Shown here: in pieces, positions 45,270-55,207 of the stretch
Layout: the number at the start of each line of letters is the position of its first letter
Position numbering within the stretch: the stretch's first letter is position 1
Assembly (NCBI GenBank): GCA_022448365.1
Contig: JAKVCS010000003.1
Coordinates: forward strand, 1,302,001-1,366,000
Reading direction: 5' to 3'
DNA length: 64,000 nucleotides
Source: Saccharospirillaceae bacterium
Lineage (GTDB): Bacteria; Pseudomonadota; Gammaproteobacteria; Pseudomonadales; Oceanobacteraceae
Program-made: the position numbers and the translations under genes
The notes under the pieces: model-generated
Database searches by the model: none
What the model was told of the DNA's origin: nothing
The model's input: the letters and a program-made list of their open reading frames with translations, nothing else

Positions 45270-46064
45270 ATGTGGACCATTGGTGCCAGCCGAGTACAGT
45301 CACTCGAATCACAGCCTCACCGACATCACCATCATCACCATCAGGTGGTGTTGGGATTAACCGGTGAGGTCTGGTTTGATCTGCCACCGGATCAGCAACT
45401 GCATTTTGGTCCGGGGTTTGGTTGTCTGGTGCCGAGTAATTGCGATCATGCTTTTTACGGCGAGGGCAACAATACGGTGGTGGTAATCGACGTCAGCGGC
45501 CATGACGGTTCCAACCATTTGATCGATGCTGGTTTGTTTGATCAGCTGTTTGCTCAGCCACGTTTTATCGAGCTGGATGATAACCTCAGATCGCTGGTGA
45601 GATGCCTGGCCAAGGAACTCACACAACGTCCACTCGATGTGCAATTGCAGCAACACGTCAGTGGGTTATTGCTCCACAGTTTATTTCACCGCATTGCAAC
45701 TTATCGCCAGTTCGCTCCCGGTACGTCCAGCCGTATCGACCTGGCAATGCTCGACCAGCTGATTGCCGAACGGCTGACGGAAAAACTCAGTGTTGAAGAA
45801 CTGGCGAACGCCTGTCACATGAGTGCCAGCCAGTTTCATCTGCGCTTTCGCCAGCTCACCGGTATGACTCCCTATCAATACATCCTGCAGCAACGGGTGC
45901 AACAGGCAGCCTGGCTGCTGGAAAACTCTTCAATGGCAATCAGTGCGGTCGCCGCCGATACCGGTTTCGCCAATCAGAGTGCATTGAATCATGCCATCAA
46001 AGCCCGCTTCGAACTCTCCCCCGGGCAGCTTCGCAATCAGCGCAAACACCAGCATTCGCTTTAG
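45270..46064 (+). CDS. AraC-family regulator, PruR-like, with natural six-histidine run
   Basis: This 264-residue regulator has an N-terminal cupin-type sensor and a C-terminal AraC helix-turn-helix pair (LSVEELANACHMSASQFHL, then ISAVAADTGFANQSALNHA). It starts at the ATG at 45270 with GGAA upstream. Its N terminus contains PHRHHHHHHQ, six consecutive histidines at residues 19-24, probably a metal site of the cupin. It lies directly before putA and putP, where P. aeruginosa has PruR, the AraC-type activator of proline use. Direct repeats between this gene and putA may be its operator. Confidence 0.85.
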   Translation: MWTIGASRVQSLESQPHRHHHHHHQVVLGLTGEVWFDLPPDQQLHFGPGFGCLVPSNCDHAFYGEGNNTVVVIDVSGHDGSNHLIDAGLFDQLFAQPRFIELDDNLRSLVRCLAKELTQRPLDVQLQQHVSGLLLHSLFHRIATYRQFAPGTSSRIDLAMLDQLIAERLTEKLSVEELANACHMSASQFHLRFRQLTGMTPYQYILQQRVQQAAWLLENSSMAISAVAADTGFANQSALNHAIKARFELSPGQLRNQRKHQHSL

Positions 46065-46105
46065 ACTAACCGTGAGCGTTGCGAATAAATTCGCACCAAA
46101 ACCGT

Positions 46106-46152
46106 AGTTTTTGACAAAACCGCCAGATTTTTAAACAAGTTTTTGCACCGCC
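46106..46152 (+). promoter_or_regulatory. Tandem direct repeats upstream of putA
   Basis: AGTTTTTG appears at 46106-46113 and 46138-46145, each followed by an (A/C)CCGCC motif. The 32-bp spacing is about three helical turns, as for AraC-type activators. A perfect palindromic GCGAATAAATTCGC lies just upstream at 46081-46094. This is candidate PruR-like binding DNA. Confidence 0.5.
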
Positions 46153-46230
46153 TCATCCCGTAACCTTGATCGACGGGTTAATACACTTCCTGTTCGTATA
46201 ACGACAGAACAACAAAAACGGGTGCGCAAG

Positions 46231-49200
46231 ATGAGCGACTTTGATGCAGCGGTACTGTTTGCAGACCACTCCCAGATGACCGCCGATGACTGGTTTAACG
46301 TGATCGAAAAGCAATACGCGGTTGATGAAGACAGTTACATGTCGCAACTGGTGGCACAGGCTGAAGGCAGCGATGACCCTGCCGCACAAAGCGAGTTCCG
46401 TCATAAGAGCGAGATGCGCGCGCGTACAATGGTGGAAGTGATCCGCGCCGATGGCGATGTTGCTCATGCGGTGGATAAGTTATTACAGGAATACAGTCTG
46501 GATAACGAAGAAGGCGTTGTTCTGATGTGTCTGGCGGAAGCGCTGATGCGTATTCCGGATTCCGAAACGGCTGATGCGCTGATTCGTGACAAGCTGTCGG
46601 CAGCCGATTGGGACGAACACATGGGTCGTTCCGATTCTTTGTTAGTGAACGCCTCCACCTGGGGCCTGATGCTTACCGGTAAAATCACCGCCATTTCCAA
46701 TCGCGAAACATCGGCGGGCAACTTGTTAAGTGGTTTAATTCAGCGCGCTGGCGAGCCTGTGATTCGCGCCGCGATGAACCAGGCTATGAAGATCATGGGC
46801 AAACAATTTGTCCTGGGTCGCAGCATCGACGAAGCCATTAAAAACAGCAAAGGTTACCGCGCCAAAGGTTACACCTACTCATTTGATATGCTTGGCGAAG
46901 CGGCCTTTACCGACGCCGATGCCGAACGCTATTTTGTGTCATACCGCAATGCCCTGCGAACGCTTGCCAAAAGCAAAGGCAACAAAGACTGGCGTGACGA
47001 CCGGCCAGCACCCAGTATTTCGATTAAGCTATCGGCTTTACATCCGCGCTATGAGGAATCCCACCAGCACCTGGTGATGAAGGAACTGGGCGCCAAAGTC
47101 GAAAGCCTCGCAGAAGAAGCACGGCAGCATGATATTGCTCTGACCATTGATGCCGAAGAAGCCGACCGTCTGGAATTATCCCTGCGTCTGTTCCGTCAGG
47201 TGTATCAGAGTCCGGCGGTGAGAGGCTGGGATAAGTTCGGCTTGGTGGTCCAGGCCTACTCCAAGCGCGCCACGGCGGTGCTGGGGTTCCTTAATGCGCT
47301 GGCAGCAGAGCAAGGCGATGAAATTCCGGTTCGTCTGGTCAAAGGCGCCTATTGGGACAGCGAAATTAAACATGCGCAGCAATTAGGCCTGGCCGATTAT
47401 CCGGTGTTCACCCGCAAAGAAAACTCCGATGTTTCTTATCTGGTGTGTGCCCGTTACCTGCTGAGTGAAACGACTAAGGGTAACATCTACCCGCAGTTCG
47501 CTACTCACAATGCCCACACCGTTGCCAGCGTTGCTGAACTGGCACAACAGAATCCGGGCCGGGCGTTTGAGTTCCAGCGCTTACACGGTATGGGTGACGC
47601 ACTCTACGACCGCCTGTTGAACGACGACAAGATTAATGTACGCATCTATGCGCCGGTCGGTGCACACAAAGACCTGCTGCCCTACCTGGTACGACGTCTG
47701 CTGGAAAATGGCGCAAACTCCTCCTTTGTTCACCGTTTGGTGGATGCCGAAACACCGGTATCACAATTGGTGCAATCGCCGGTGGCTCAGGCCAGCCGTC
47801 ATGCCTCTTTCCGTAACCCGCATATTCCTCGTGCTGCTGAGGTCTTCGCTGATCGTCGCAATTCTCAGGGATACAACCTGTCAGTGGCATTTGAGCGCGA
47901 ACCACTGCTGGCGAGTATTCGTAGCTTCGACGACAAACAATGGCATCAAGCCTCATTGATTGCTGGCAAAGACGCCCACGGTGACGATATCCACAGTGTC
48001 TTCAGTCCATACGATCGCAGCAAAAAAGTGGGGGATGTGATCTGGGCATCGGCTGAGCAAGCCCAGCAGGCACTCACCATCGCCGATAACGCCTGGTTCG
48101 ACTGGAACCGTACCCCGGTGGTTGAGCGTGCCACCTGCCTTGAGCGCATGGCTGATCTGATGGAGCAACACACCGACGAACTGATGGCACTGTGTGCCCG
48201 CGAAGCCGGTAAAACCCTGCAAGACAGCATTGACGAAGTGCGCGAAGCCGTCGACTTTTGCCGTTATTACGCGCAACAGGCACGCGACGGTATGCAACTG
48301 CCAACCCGGCTGCCAGGGCCAACAGGGGAAAGCAACGAACATTATTATGAAGGTCGTGGTGTATTCCTGTGCATCAGCCCATGGAACTTCCCATTGGCGA
48401 TCTTTATCGGTCAGGTGGCCGCTGCTTTGGTTGCGGGCAACACGGTGCTGGCAAAACCAGCGGAATCAACCTCATTAATCGCCGGTCGCGCCGTTAAGAT
48501 GCTTCATCAAGCAGGTGTCCCGGGTGATGTTGTGCAACTGCTGTGTGGCTCTGGTGCCACCATTGGTAATACTCTGGTGCCGGATTCACGCATCACAGGC
48601 ATTGCTTTCACCGGTTCGACTGAAACCGCACAACATATTAACCGCACGCTGGCGGCACGCGATGGCGCACTGGCAACCTTTATCGCCGAAACCGGCGGTC
48701 AGAACGCCATGATCGTGGACTCCACCGCACTGCCAGAGCAGGTGGTCGCCGATGTCATGGATTCCGCTTTCGCATCCGCAGGTCAACGCTGTTCAGCGCT
48801 GCGGGTTCTGTGCGTACAAGAGGATATTGCAGAGCGCATTATCGAATTGATCGACGGCGCATTGCAGCGCATCGAAATGGGCAATCCACAAGATTACAGC
48901 TGCGACTGCGGTCCGGTCATCGACGAACGTGCGCGCAGCGGCTTGCTGAATCATATTGAACGCTGGCGCGCTGCCGATCGCGTGCTGGCTGAAGCACAAT
49001 TACCAGAGCAGGCGGCTAACGGTTATTACGTTGCTCCGGTTGCCATTGAAATCAGCGATATCGCCGACCTGGGCCGCGAACAATTTGGTCCGGTACTGCA
49101 CGTACTGAAATACAAAGCCAGCGAACTGGATCAATTAATAACCAGTATTAATGCTACCGGGTATGGCCTAACGCTGGGTATCCACAGCCGTAATGAAGCC

Positions 49201-49434
49201 ACGGCCGCTTATATCGAAAGCCGCGTCAGGGTGGGAAACTGTTACATTAATCGCAATCAGATTGGCGCCGTAGTGGGTGTGCAGCCGTTTGGTGGTCGTG
49301 GTTTATCCGGCACCGGTCCGAAAGCCGGTGGCCCTAACTATCTTAAGCGGTTTGCCACTGAACGAGTCCGTACCATCAACACCACTGCCGTTGGTGGCAA
49401 CGCAACGTTGCTATCACTGAATGCTGATGATTAA
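46231..49434 (+). CDS. putA: Bifunctional proline dehydrogenase / pyrroline-5-carboxylate dehydrogenase
   Basis: This 1067-residue enzyme oxidises proline to glutamate. The FAD-dependent proline dehydrogenase barrel covers about residues 160-440 (LTIDAEEADRLELSL, LVKGAYWDSEIKHAQ). The aldehyde dehydrogenase half contains ETGGQNAMIVD and the catalytic cysteine near residue 854 (SAGQRCSALRVL). The ribbon-helix-helix DNA-binding N terminus of E. coli PutA is absent, so it cannot repress itself, and a separate PruR-like regulator sits upstream. Its size fits the ~1060-residue P. aeruginosa form. The ATG at 46231 is the most natural start. Confidence 0.97.
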   Translation: MSDFDAAVLFADHSQMTADDWFNVIEKQYAVDEDSYMSQLVAQAEGSDDPAAQSEFRHKSEMRARTMVEVIRADGDVAHAVDKLLQEYSLDNEEGVVLMCLAEALMRIPDSETADALIRDKLSAADWDEHMGRSDSLLVNASTWGLMLTGKITAISNRETSAGNLLSGLIQRAGEPVIRAAMNQAMKIMGKQFVLGRSIDEAIKNSKGYRAKGYTYSFDMLGEAAFTDADAERYFVSYRNALRTLAKSKGNKDWRDDRPAPSISIKLSALHPRYEESHQHLVMKELGAKVESLAEEARQHDIALTIDAEEADRLELSLRLFRQVYQSPAVRGWDKFGLVVQAYSKRATAVLGFLNALAAEQGDEIPVRLVKGAYWDSEIKHAQQLGLADYPVFTRKENSDVSYLVCARYLLSETTKGNIYPQFATHNAHTVASVAELAQQNPGRAFEFQRLHGMGDALYDRLLNDDKINVRIYAPVGAHKDLLPYLVRRLLENGANSSFVHRLVDAETPVSQLVQSPVAQASRHASFRNPHIPRAAEVFADRRNSQGYNLSVAFEREPLLASIRSFDDKQWHQASLIAGKDAHGDDIHSVFSPYDRSKKVGDVIWASAEQAQQALTIADNAWFDWNRTPVVERATCLERMADLMEQHTDELMALCAREAGKTLQDSIDEVREAVDFCRYYAQQARDGMQLPTRLPGPTGESNEHYYEGRGVFLCISPWNFPLAIFIGQVAAALVAGNTVLAKPAESTSLIAGRAVKMLHQAGVPGDVVQLLCGSGATIGNTLVPDSRITGIAFTGSTETAQHINRTLAARDGALATFIAETGGQNAMIVDSTALPEQVVADVMDSAFASAGQRCSALRVLCVQEDIAERIIELIDGALQRIEMGNPQDYSCDCGPVIDERARSGLLNHIERWRAADRVLAEAQLPEQAANGYYVAPVAIEISDIADLGREQFGPVLHVLKYKASELDQLITSINATGYGLTLGIHSRNEATAAYIESRVRVGNCYINRNQIGAVVGVQPFGGRGLSGTGPKAGGPNYLKRFATERVRTINTTAVGGNATLLSLNADD

Positions 49435-49548
49435 CGGGTCTGTTAATGAATAAAAAGACGACGCCTCGCGTCACCCAAAACTGAGCCGCTTTGGCGGTTC
49501 ATTAACTATAAAAACGACACAGAAAACTAAAACACTCAGGAGTGCAGC

Positions 49549-51009
49549 ATGGACATTAACGTATCAACGCTGATTACTTTTATTGCCTACCTCGGAGCAA
49601 TGCTCTGGATTGGTTTGTGGGCTTATCGTAAAACCAACGATTTATCCGATTATATTCTTGGTGGCCGTTCTCTCGGTGCCTGGCCCTCGGCGTTATCCGC
49701 TGGTGCTTCCGATATGTCTGGCTGGCTGTTATTAGGTATGCCGGGTTATGCCTACGCAGCAGGCTGGGAAGCATCCTGGCTGGCCGGAGGTCTATTGTTG
49801 GGTACATACCTGAATTGGCTGATCGTCGCGCCTCGTTTACGTGAATACTCCGAAGCGGCCGGAAACAGCCTGACGTTACCGCAATATTTCAGCAACCGCT
49901 TTGGCGATAGAGTACTCATTCGCTCGATTGCCGCCTTCTTCATCCTGCTGTTCTTCCTGTTCTACACCAGCTCCGGTCTGGTTGCCGGTGGTAAGTTATT
50001 TGAAACCGTATTTGGTCTGGATTACACCATCGCCGTAACCGTAGGCACCATCGCCGTTGTATCGTACACCTTCTTTGGCGGATTCCTGGCGGTATCCTGG
50101 ACTGATCTGGTGCAAGGTCTGTTAATGGCAGCCGCTCTGATTATAGTACCGATTGCGGCGTTTACCGCGGTGGGCGACGGTCCCGGTGCGCTGATGGCGG
50201 CAAAAAATCCGGAAATGTTGGATGCCTTTACCAAAGCGGATGGCACTGCTCTGGGTCTGATGGGGATTGTCTCTCTCGCCGCCTGGGGACTGGGTTACTT
50301 CGGTCAGCCGCATATTCTTGCACGCTTTAAAGCCATAAAAAGTCGTGACGACATTGCGCAGGCCCGCCGGATTGCAGTGACCTGGACTTTTATTGGTCTG
50401 GTCGGTGCTTCACTGGTTGGTGTTGCTGGTATTGGTTACTTCGATACACCACTGGCCGATTCCGAAACCGTATTTATGGATCTGGTACAGGCACTGTTTC
50501 ATCCGCTGGTAGCCGGTATTTTATTGGCGGCGATTCTGGCCGCTATTATGTCGACGGCCGATTCTCAGCTGCTGGTATCGTCTTCTGCGCTGACGGAAGA
50601 TTTCTATAAAGAACTGATCAACAAAGACGCCGACGATGCCCTGCTGGTTAAAATCGGTCGCTTCGCGGTAGCCGGTATCGCGGTGATTGCCTGGGCATTG
50701 GCATTGAATCCTGACAGCTCAGTACTCGGCCTGGTGTCATACGCCTGGGCTGGCTTTGGTGCTGCGTTTGGCCCAGCGGTGATTTTGTCGTTGTTTTGGT
50801 CGCGAATGAACCGTCTGGGTTGTCTGGCCGGTATTCTGGTCGGTGGTATCACCGTTGTGGTCTGGAAGCAGCTCAGCGGCGGTATATTCGATGTTTATGA
50901 GATTGTACCGGGCTTTATTTTCGCCACGATAGCCATCGTTGGTGTAAGCCTGGCCACTCCCGCTCCTGAGCAGGAATTGCTGGAAACTTTTGACAAAGTA
51001 AACGGTTAA
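49549..51009 (+). CDS. putP: Sodium/proline symporter
   Basis: This 486-residue SSS-family transporter has about 13 TM helices and imports proline with Na+. The diagnostic segments are LSAGASDMSGWLLLGMPGYA and the conserved LAAIMSTADSQLLVSSSAL later on. It follows putA by 114 bp, a space holding a hairpin TGAGCCGC/GCGGTTCA (one G-T pair) that could let the two genes be expressed at different levels. It is the last gene of the proline region and a terminator follows. Confidence 0.97.
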   Translation: MDINVSTLITFIAYLGAMLWIGLWAYRKTNDLSDYILGGRSLGAWPSALSAGASDMSGWLLLGMPGYAYAAGWEASWLAGGLLLGTYLNWLIVAPRLREYSEAAGNSLTLPQYFSNRFGDRVLIRSIAAFFILLFFLFYTSSGLVAGGKLFETVFGLDYTIAVTVGTIAVVSYTFFGGFLAVSWTDLVQGLLMAAALIIVPIAAFTAVGDGPGALMAAKNPEMLDAFTKADGTALGLMGIVSLAAWGLGYFGQPHILARFKAIKSRDDIAQARRIAVTWTFIGLVGASLVGVAGIGYFDTPLADSETVFMDLVQALFHPLVAGILLAAILAAIMSTADSQLLVSSSALTEDFYKELINKDADDALLVKIGRFAVAGIAVIAWALALNPDSSVLGLVSYAWAGFGAAFGPAVILSLFWSRMNRLGCLAGILVGGITVVVWKQLSGGIFDVYEIVPGFIFATIAIVGVSLATPAPEQELLETFDKVNG

Positions 51010-51019
51010 TTCCCTCTTT

Positions 51020-51054
51020 GCGGCCCAGCCTTCCGGGGCTTGGGTCGCTTTTTT
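51020..51054 (+). terminator. Intrinsic terminator after putP
   Basis: GCGGCCCAGCC and GGCTTGGGTCGC form a long stem with G-T pairs, followed by six T at 51049-51054. Confidence 0.85.
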
Positions 51055-51420
51055 ATGCCCGGCTCCAGGGCATAACCTCGCCCTGCTTTCCTCTCAATAA
51101 CGCTGATATCAACGATTATTGACTTAAATATCCGTCCCACCATGCTGCCACAATTCTGAAATAGAATCTCGTTCTGCTGAAACAGCCAAGCGGTAAAAAA
51201 TGTTAGCGCCAATTACTCGATCAGGCTGACGAAAAAATGAACATACCAATGCGTTTGATACGGAAAAATATACGCCTGTCGCAACCTGAGTAATGGCAAC
51301 ACATTATCTTACTGAAAAGACGCAACAGTCTGTTACTTTGCTTCCAGGTTTCAAACTGACATAAATCACCTAAGCTAACAGGATATTACCATTCACGAAT
51401 TCCTGCTTTATGGAGGGATT
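51055..51420. other. Gap of about 370 bp without a clear gene
   Basis: I see no convincing reading frame in this stretch. A minus-strand frame at 51006-51212 runs through the putP terminator and has poor composition. AT-rich sequence near 51300-51400 probably holds the promoter for the next operon; a ribosome binding site GGAGG lies just before its ATG. Confidence 0.6.
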
Positions 51421-51981
51421 ATGAAACAAGCAATCGCCCTGTGTTTTATCGCTCTGCCATTATTTTCTGCTGCAGAACAACCATCAGCCTGGCGCGCTGG
51501 CGGGGGCGTTAATTTTGTATTTATCGAACCGACTTCCGCTTACTCCCGTTCTGAGGAAGATTGGCAAAAAGCAATACACGCCAGTCTGGACTACAGCCAC
51601 AACCAACACCTGATGGCGCGCTTCATGCTGTATCGCTTCGATGCGACAGTTAATGACGATATCCGCGGCTGGGGCAGCGAAGTGCAGCTACTGGCAGGAT
51701 TTAATCTGAATGGATTTGGCGCCCGGATTTATAGCGGTCCGGTAGTATTTCGTGAAAGCCGAAAAGATAAAACCGCAATTCATGACCAACACCGAACATT
51801 CTCCGGTACCGGGTGGAGCACTGGCATCGGTTATCAATGGCAACGATGGTCGTTTGATTTATCCGCCACCCTTCGCGATAACTCAGATTACGTCGATTAT
51901 TACGAAGAGAAAAACGTCTCTCTCGAAGACGACGAGGTCTGGACGACCATCACCAATGCCACTGTGTCTTACCAGCTGTAA
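51421..51981 (+). CDS. Probable outer-membrane beta-barrel protein, unknown function
   Basis: This 186-residue protein begins with a signal peptide (MKQAIALCFIALPLFSAAEQ). The mature part alternates polar and aromatic residues (WSTGIGYQWQRWSFDLSATL, ISTNATVSYQL-like end) as in small outer-membrane barrels; it ends with leucine rather than the usual aromatic. I do not recognise the family. It has a strong ribosome binding site (TGGAGGGATT) and lies 15 bp before a CotH-like lipoprotein gene, so the two form an operon and probably act together at the cell surface. Confidence 0.65.
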   Translation: MKQAIALCFIALPLFSAAEQPSAWRAGGGVNFVFIEPTSAYSRSEEDWQKAIHASLDYSHNQHLMARFMLYRFDATVNDDIRGWGSEVQLLAGFNLNGFGARIYSGPVVFRESRKDKTAIHDQHRTFSGTGWSTGIGYQWQRWSFDLSATLRDNSDYVDYYEEKNVSLEDDEVWTTITNATVSYQL

Positions 51982-51996
51982 TTCGGAAGGTTTGTT

Positions 51997-53424
51997 ATGA
52001 AAAAACGATTAGCAATAGCCATCATGGCTCTGGGATTATCGGCGTGTCAGGAAAGTCCGGAAGAACGCCCTGTCGAACGTGACTTCGATGAGTCGACATT
52101 TGTCAGTTCAAATCTGCCAATAGCCATCATTCAGACCAATGAGCTGACGATACCGGATGAGCCGAAAATTCTGACGAAATTTACGCTGATTAATGCCCCG
52201 GATAACGTCAACAGACCCGACGACATCAACAACCTCGACTATGGCCAGGACGAAGCACACCGTTATGCCGGTATCGAGTTACGTGGTTTTGGTTCCCAGA
52301 GTTTCGAGAAACAACAATATGGTCTGGAATTGTGGACGGCGGCAGATGGTACCAGTCTGGCCGGTTACGCTATTGGTACCACCGAAGATACTCTCGATGA
52401 CGCCGAAGCTCTGGAAGACCAGGAAACCGAATTACTCAACATGGCCGAAGAAGAAGACTGGATACTTTACGCGCCTTACTCCGACAAAAGCCTGATGCGT
52501 AATGTTCTTGCCTACGACTTAGCTGCCGACATTTCTGGTTTATGGCAGCCTAAAACTGAATTTATTGAAATGTTTTTCAGCGATGAAAATAACAAGCTGG
52601 ACTATCGCGGCGTTTATATTCTGACCGAGAAGATCAAGCGTGACAGTGGTCGTATCGATATCAACAAGCTGAAAGACGACGAAATCGAAGGCGAGGATTT
52701 AACCGGTGGATACATACTGGAACTGACACCAACCCAGCGGGTAGCAAGCGATGACGTGGCGTTTTCCACCCGCGACACAAAAATGGTTATTGCCTATCCC
52801 AAACCCAAAGATATTCAGCCAGAACAAATTGCTTATATCAGTAATTACACCAACCAGTTTGTTGATGCTCTGTATGGAGCTAACGCTGAAGACGATGCCA
52901 CCGGTTACACTAATTTTATTGAGCTGAATTCCCTGGTGGACTACTTTTTGATTCACGAGTTGTTTAAAAACCGCGATGGATTTTACGCCAGTGCCTATTT
53001 CCACAAGGATAAAAACAGCAAATTAGTGGCCGGTCCGGTTTGGGATTTTAATTTATCATCGGGCAACGACACTCGTGCAGCTAACGTCAACTTGTCACCA
53101 TCCGGCTGGTTCTACCGTGATAAATGGGTCGCTGAACGGCTCTATAACAGTGCCAAATTTGTCAACGCCTTTAAATCCCGCTGGCTTGAACTGCGCAACA
53201 GTATACTGAGTAACAACGCGCTGAATCAGCGCATTGATGATGAGTTCGCCAAACTGAACCAGGGAGCCGCCGCACGTAACTTCGAGAAATGGGACATTCT
53301 GGGAAAATTCATTCAGGGCAATCAGATTCCCGATTCCCAGAGCCACCGCGAAGAAGTGGAGTACATGCGCACTTGGTTACTCAACCGTTTGGCATGGATT
53401 GATAGTAATATCGGTAACCTCTGA
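51997..53424 (+). CDS. CotH-family lipoprotein (spore-coat-kinase-like)
   Basis: A 475-residue lipoprotein with lipobox LGLSAC (cysteine at residue 17). The body matches the CotH fold: YAGIELRGFGSQSFEKQQYG near the start, WILYAPYSDKSLMRNVLAYD, YRGVYILTEKIKRD, LVDYFLIHELFKNRDGFYAS, and KLVAGPVWDFNLSSGN. CotH proteins include protein kinases. In the usual motif the last segment reads WDFD; here it is WDFN, so the metal site may be altered. It is encoded directly after a beta-barrel-like gene. Kinase activity is inferred from the family, not shown. Confidence 0.82.
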   Translation: MKKRLAIAIMALGLSACQESPEERPVERDFDESTFVSSNLPIAIIQTNELTIPDEPKILTKFTLINAPDNVNRPDDINNLDYGQDEAHRYAGIELRGFGSQSFEKQQYGLELWTAADGTSLAGYAIGTTEDTLDDAEALEDQETELLNMAEEEDWILYAPYSDKSLMRNVLAYDLAADISGLWQPKTEFIEMFFSDENNKLDYRGVYILTEKIKRDSGRIDINKLKDDEIEGEDLTGGYILELTPTQRVASDDVAFSTRDTKMVIAYPKPKDIQPEQIAYISNYTNQFVDALYGANAEDDATGYTNFIELNSLVDYFLIHELFKNRDGFYASAYFHKDKNSKLVAGPVWDFNLSSGNDTRAANVNLSPSGWFYRDKWVAERLYNSAKFVNAFKSRWLELRNSILSNNALNQRIDDEFAKLNQGAAARNFEKWDILGKFIQGNQIPDSQSHREEVEYMRTWLLNRLAWIDSNIGNL

Positions 53425-53576
53425 CGCAGCCCGGCAGGCAGCAACCAACAGCGGTGTGGACGAAGCCCGGGGCCACTGTTGGTACTGGCGTCAATGCCCC
53501 AAATCGAGTAAAATCGCGCAACTTTTGGTCAGCCCATGTCGGGTTGACGGTTATATAAGTAAGCTCTTTACCAGTT

Positions 53577-54056
53577 ATGCGTTGCCCGTTTTGTTCACAT
53601 CCGGATACCAAAGTTATTGATTCACGTCTGATTGCAGACGGCGAACAAACGCGTCGTCGTCGCGAATGTATCAGTTGCGGTGAACGTTTCACTACTTTTG
53701 AAAGCGCAGAACTGCTCATGCCTCGTATCGTCAAACAAGATGGTACCCGCGAACCCTTTGATGAAGCCAAACTCTGCTCTGGTATCCAACGCGCATTGGA
53801 AAAACGTCCGGTAGGCGTCGAAGCCGTTGAATCCGCGGTATCACGTATCAAGCATGATCTTCGTACTACCGGTGAACGAGAAATCGACAGCCGTGTACTG
53901 GGTGAATGCGTTATGAATGAGTTACGTCAGCTGGATCAGGTTGCCTACGTGCGCTTTGCCTCAGTTTACCGCTCGTTTCAGGACGTTTCAGAGTTTCAGG
54001 CAGAAATTGAACGCATGGCTGATAAGTCAAACCAGTCCCGCGAGAAAGATACATGA
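53577..54056 (+). CDS. nrdR: Transcriptional repressor NrdR
   Basis: This 159-residue zinc-ribbon/ATP-cone protein represses ribonucleotide reductase genes in response to dNTP levels. The zinc ribbon is [15 protein letters not shown] ... CISCGERF (residues 3-34) and the ATP cone follows ([21 protein letters not shown] in part). The stop overlaps the ribD start (ATGA). It heads the nrdR-rib-nusB-thiL operon. An imperfect inverted repeat (CCAACAG/CTGTTGG at 53445-53451 and 53476-53482) lies upstream. Confidence 0.98.
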   Translation: MRCPFCSHPDTKVIDSRLIADGEQTRRRRECISCGERFTTFESAELLMPRIVKQDGTREPFDEAKLCSGIQRALEKRPVGVEAVESAVSRIKHDLRTTGEREIDSRVLGECVMNELRQLDQVAYVRFASVYRSFQDVSEFQAEIERMADKSNQSREKDT

Positions 54057-55207
54057 GCCGCGACCAGGTCTACATGGCAAGAGCGTTAAAGCTCGCGCGT
54101 TTGGGAATGTACTCCACCAGCCCTAATCCACGGGTGGGCTGCATACTGGTAAAAGATGACGAAATTATCGGCGAAGGCTGGCATCAGAAGGCCGGTGAAG
54201 GTCACGCTGAGGTGAATGCCCTGAGAGCCGCCGGCGACAAAGCCGAGGGGGCAACTGCCTACGTCACGCTTGAACCCTGCTCCCACTTTGGCCGCACACC
54301 GCCTTGTGCCCAGGGACTCATCAATGCCAAAGTGGCGCGCGTTGTCGGAGCGATGACCGACCCGAATCCTCAGGTTGCCGGGCGCGGTTACAGCATGTTG
54401 CGTGAAGCCGGTATTGACGTCGTTGAATCCTGTCTGCAAGACGAAGCTGAGGCCATCAACATTGGTTTTATTCAACGGATGCGCAGCGGCTTACCCTATG
54501 TTCGTGCAAAACTGGCGCACAGCCTTGATGGTCGCACTGCGATGGCCAGTGGTGAAAGCCAGTGGATCACCGGAGCGCAAGCGCGCCGGGATGTTCAGCG
54601 TTTACGGGCCCGCTCCTGCGCCATTGTGACCGGGGTTGATTCGGTATTAATCGATGACCCATCTATGACCGTCCGCCCAGCCGAAAGCGGTATTCAACAG
54701 GAAGTACGTCTCTGGCGTCAGCCACTGCGTGTTGTCATTGATGGTGAAAATCGCTTAACCGCAAAAGCTAACTTGCTGAAACAACCTGGCGACATTCTCA
54801 TTGCCACGCGGTCTGAACCCGCAATCAAACCATCACGACCTGCCGGTAGCGGCGCGTTGAACTATTGGGTATCACCACCAACCGTCAACGGCAAAGTCGA
54901 CCTGAATGCTCTGGTTCGTTATCTGGGTGAACAGGGAAATAACGAAATTTTGCTGGAGAGTGGTGCCCGGCTTACCGGCGCTTTTGCCGCCCAAAACCTG
55001 ATTGATGAGCTGGTGTTGTATTGTGCTCCAACCCTGCTGGGGAGAAGCGCCAGACCACTGCTATCATTAGATTTCAGTGAAATGAAACAGCAAATTCGCT
55101 GGCACTGGGAAGACGTGCGTATGGTGGGTAACGACCTGCGTTTAACACTGACTCCTGAACAGAATGATAAGACGGCCTCCGTCGCAGAAGAGGCAACAGA
55201 AAAGTAA
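54053..55207 (+). CDS. ribD: Bifunctional riboflavin deaminase/reductase RibD
   Basis: This 384-residue enzyme carries out the deaminase and reductase steps that follow GTP cyclohydrolase II. The N-terminal deaminase has the zinc-binding HAEVNAL and [12 protein letters not shown]; the C-terminal reductase domain begins near residue 150 ([17 protein letters not shown]). It overlaps nrdR by 4 bp, and ribE starts at the base after its stop, so the set is tightly coupled. Confidence 0.97.
   Translation: MSRDQVYMARALKLARLGMYSTSPNPRVGCILVKDDEIIGEGWHQKAGEGHAEVNALRAAGDKAEGATAYVTLEPCSHFGRTPPCAQGLINAKVARVVGAMTDPNPQVAGRGYSMLREAGIDVVESCLQDEAEAINIGFIQRMRSGLPYVRAKLAHSLDGRTAMASGESQWITGAQARRDVQRLRARSCAIVTGVDSVLIDDPSMTVRPAESGIQQEVRLWRQPLRVVIDGENRLTAKANLLKQPGDILIATRSEPAIKPSRPAGSGALNYWVSPPTVNGKVDLNALVRYLGEQGNNEILLESGARLTGAFAAQNLIDELVLYCAPTLLGRSARPLLSLDFSEMKQQIRWHWEDVRMVGNDLRLTLTPEQNDKTASVAEEATEK

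Noticed and set aside
45309-45347. Six-histidine run as vector or tag contamination
   Set aside because: It lies inside a complete regulator gene in native context with varied His codons (cat and cac), so it is natural.
51006-51212. Minus-strand frame downstream of putP
   Set aside because: It crosses the putP terminator, lacks a ribosome binding site and has an unlikely composition.
53425-53576. FMN riboswitch before the riboflavin operon
   Set aside because: The conserved RFN-element sequences are absent; only an imperfect inverted repeat is seen.
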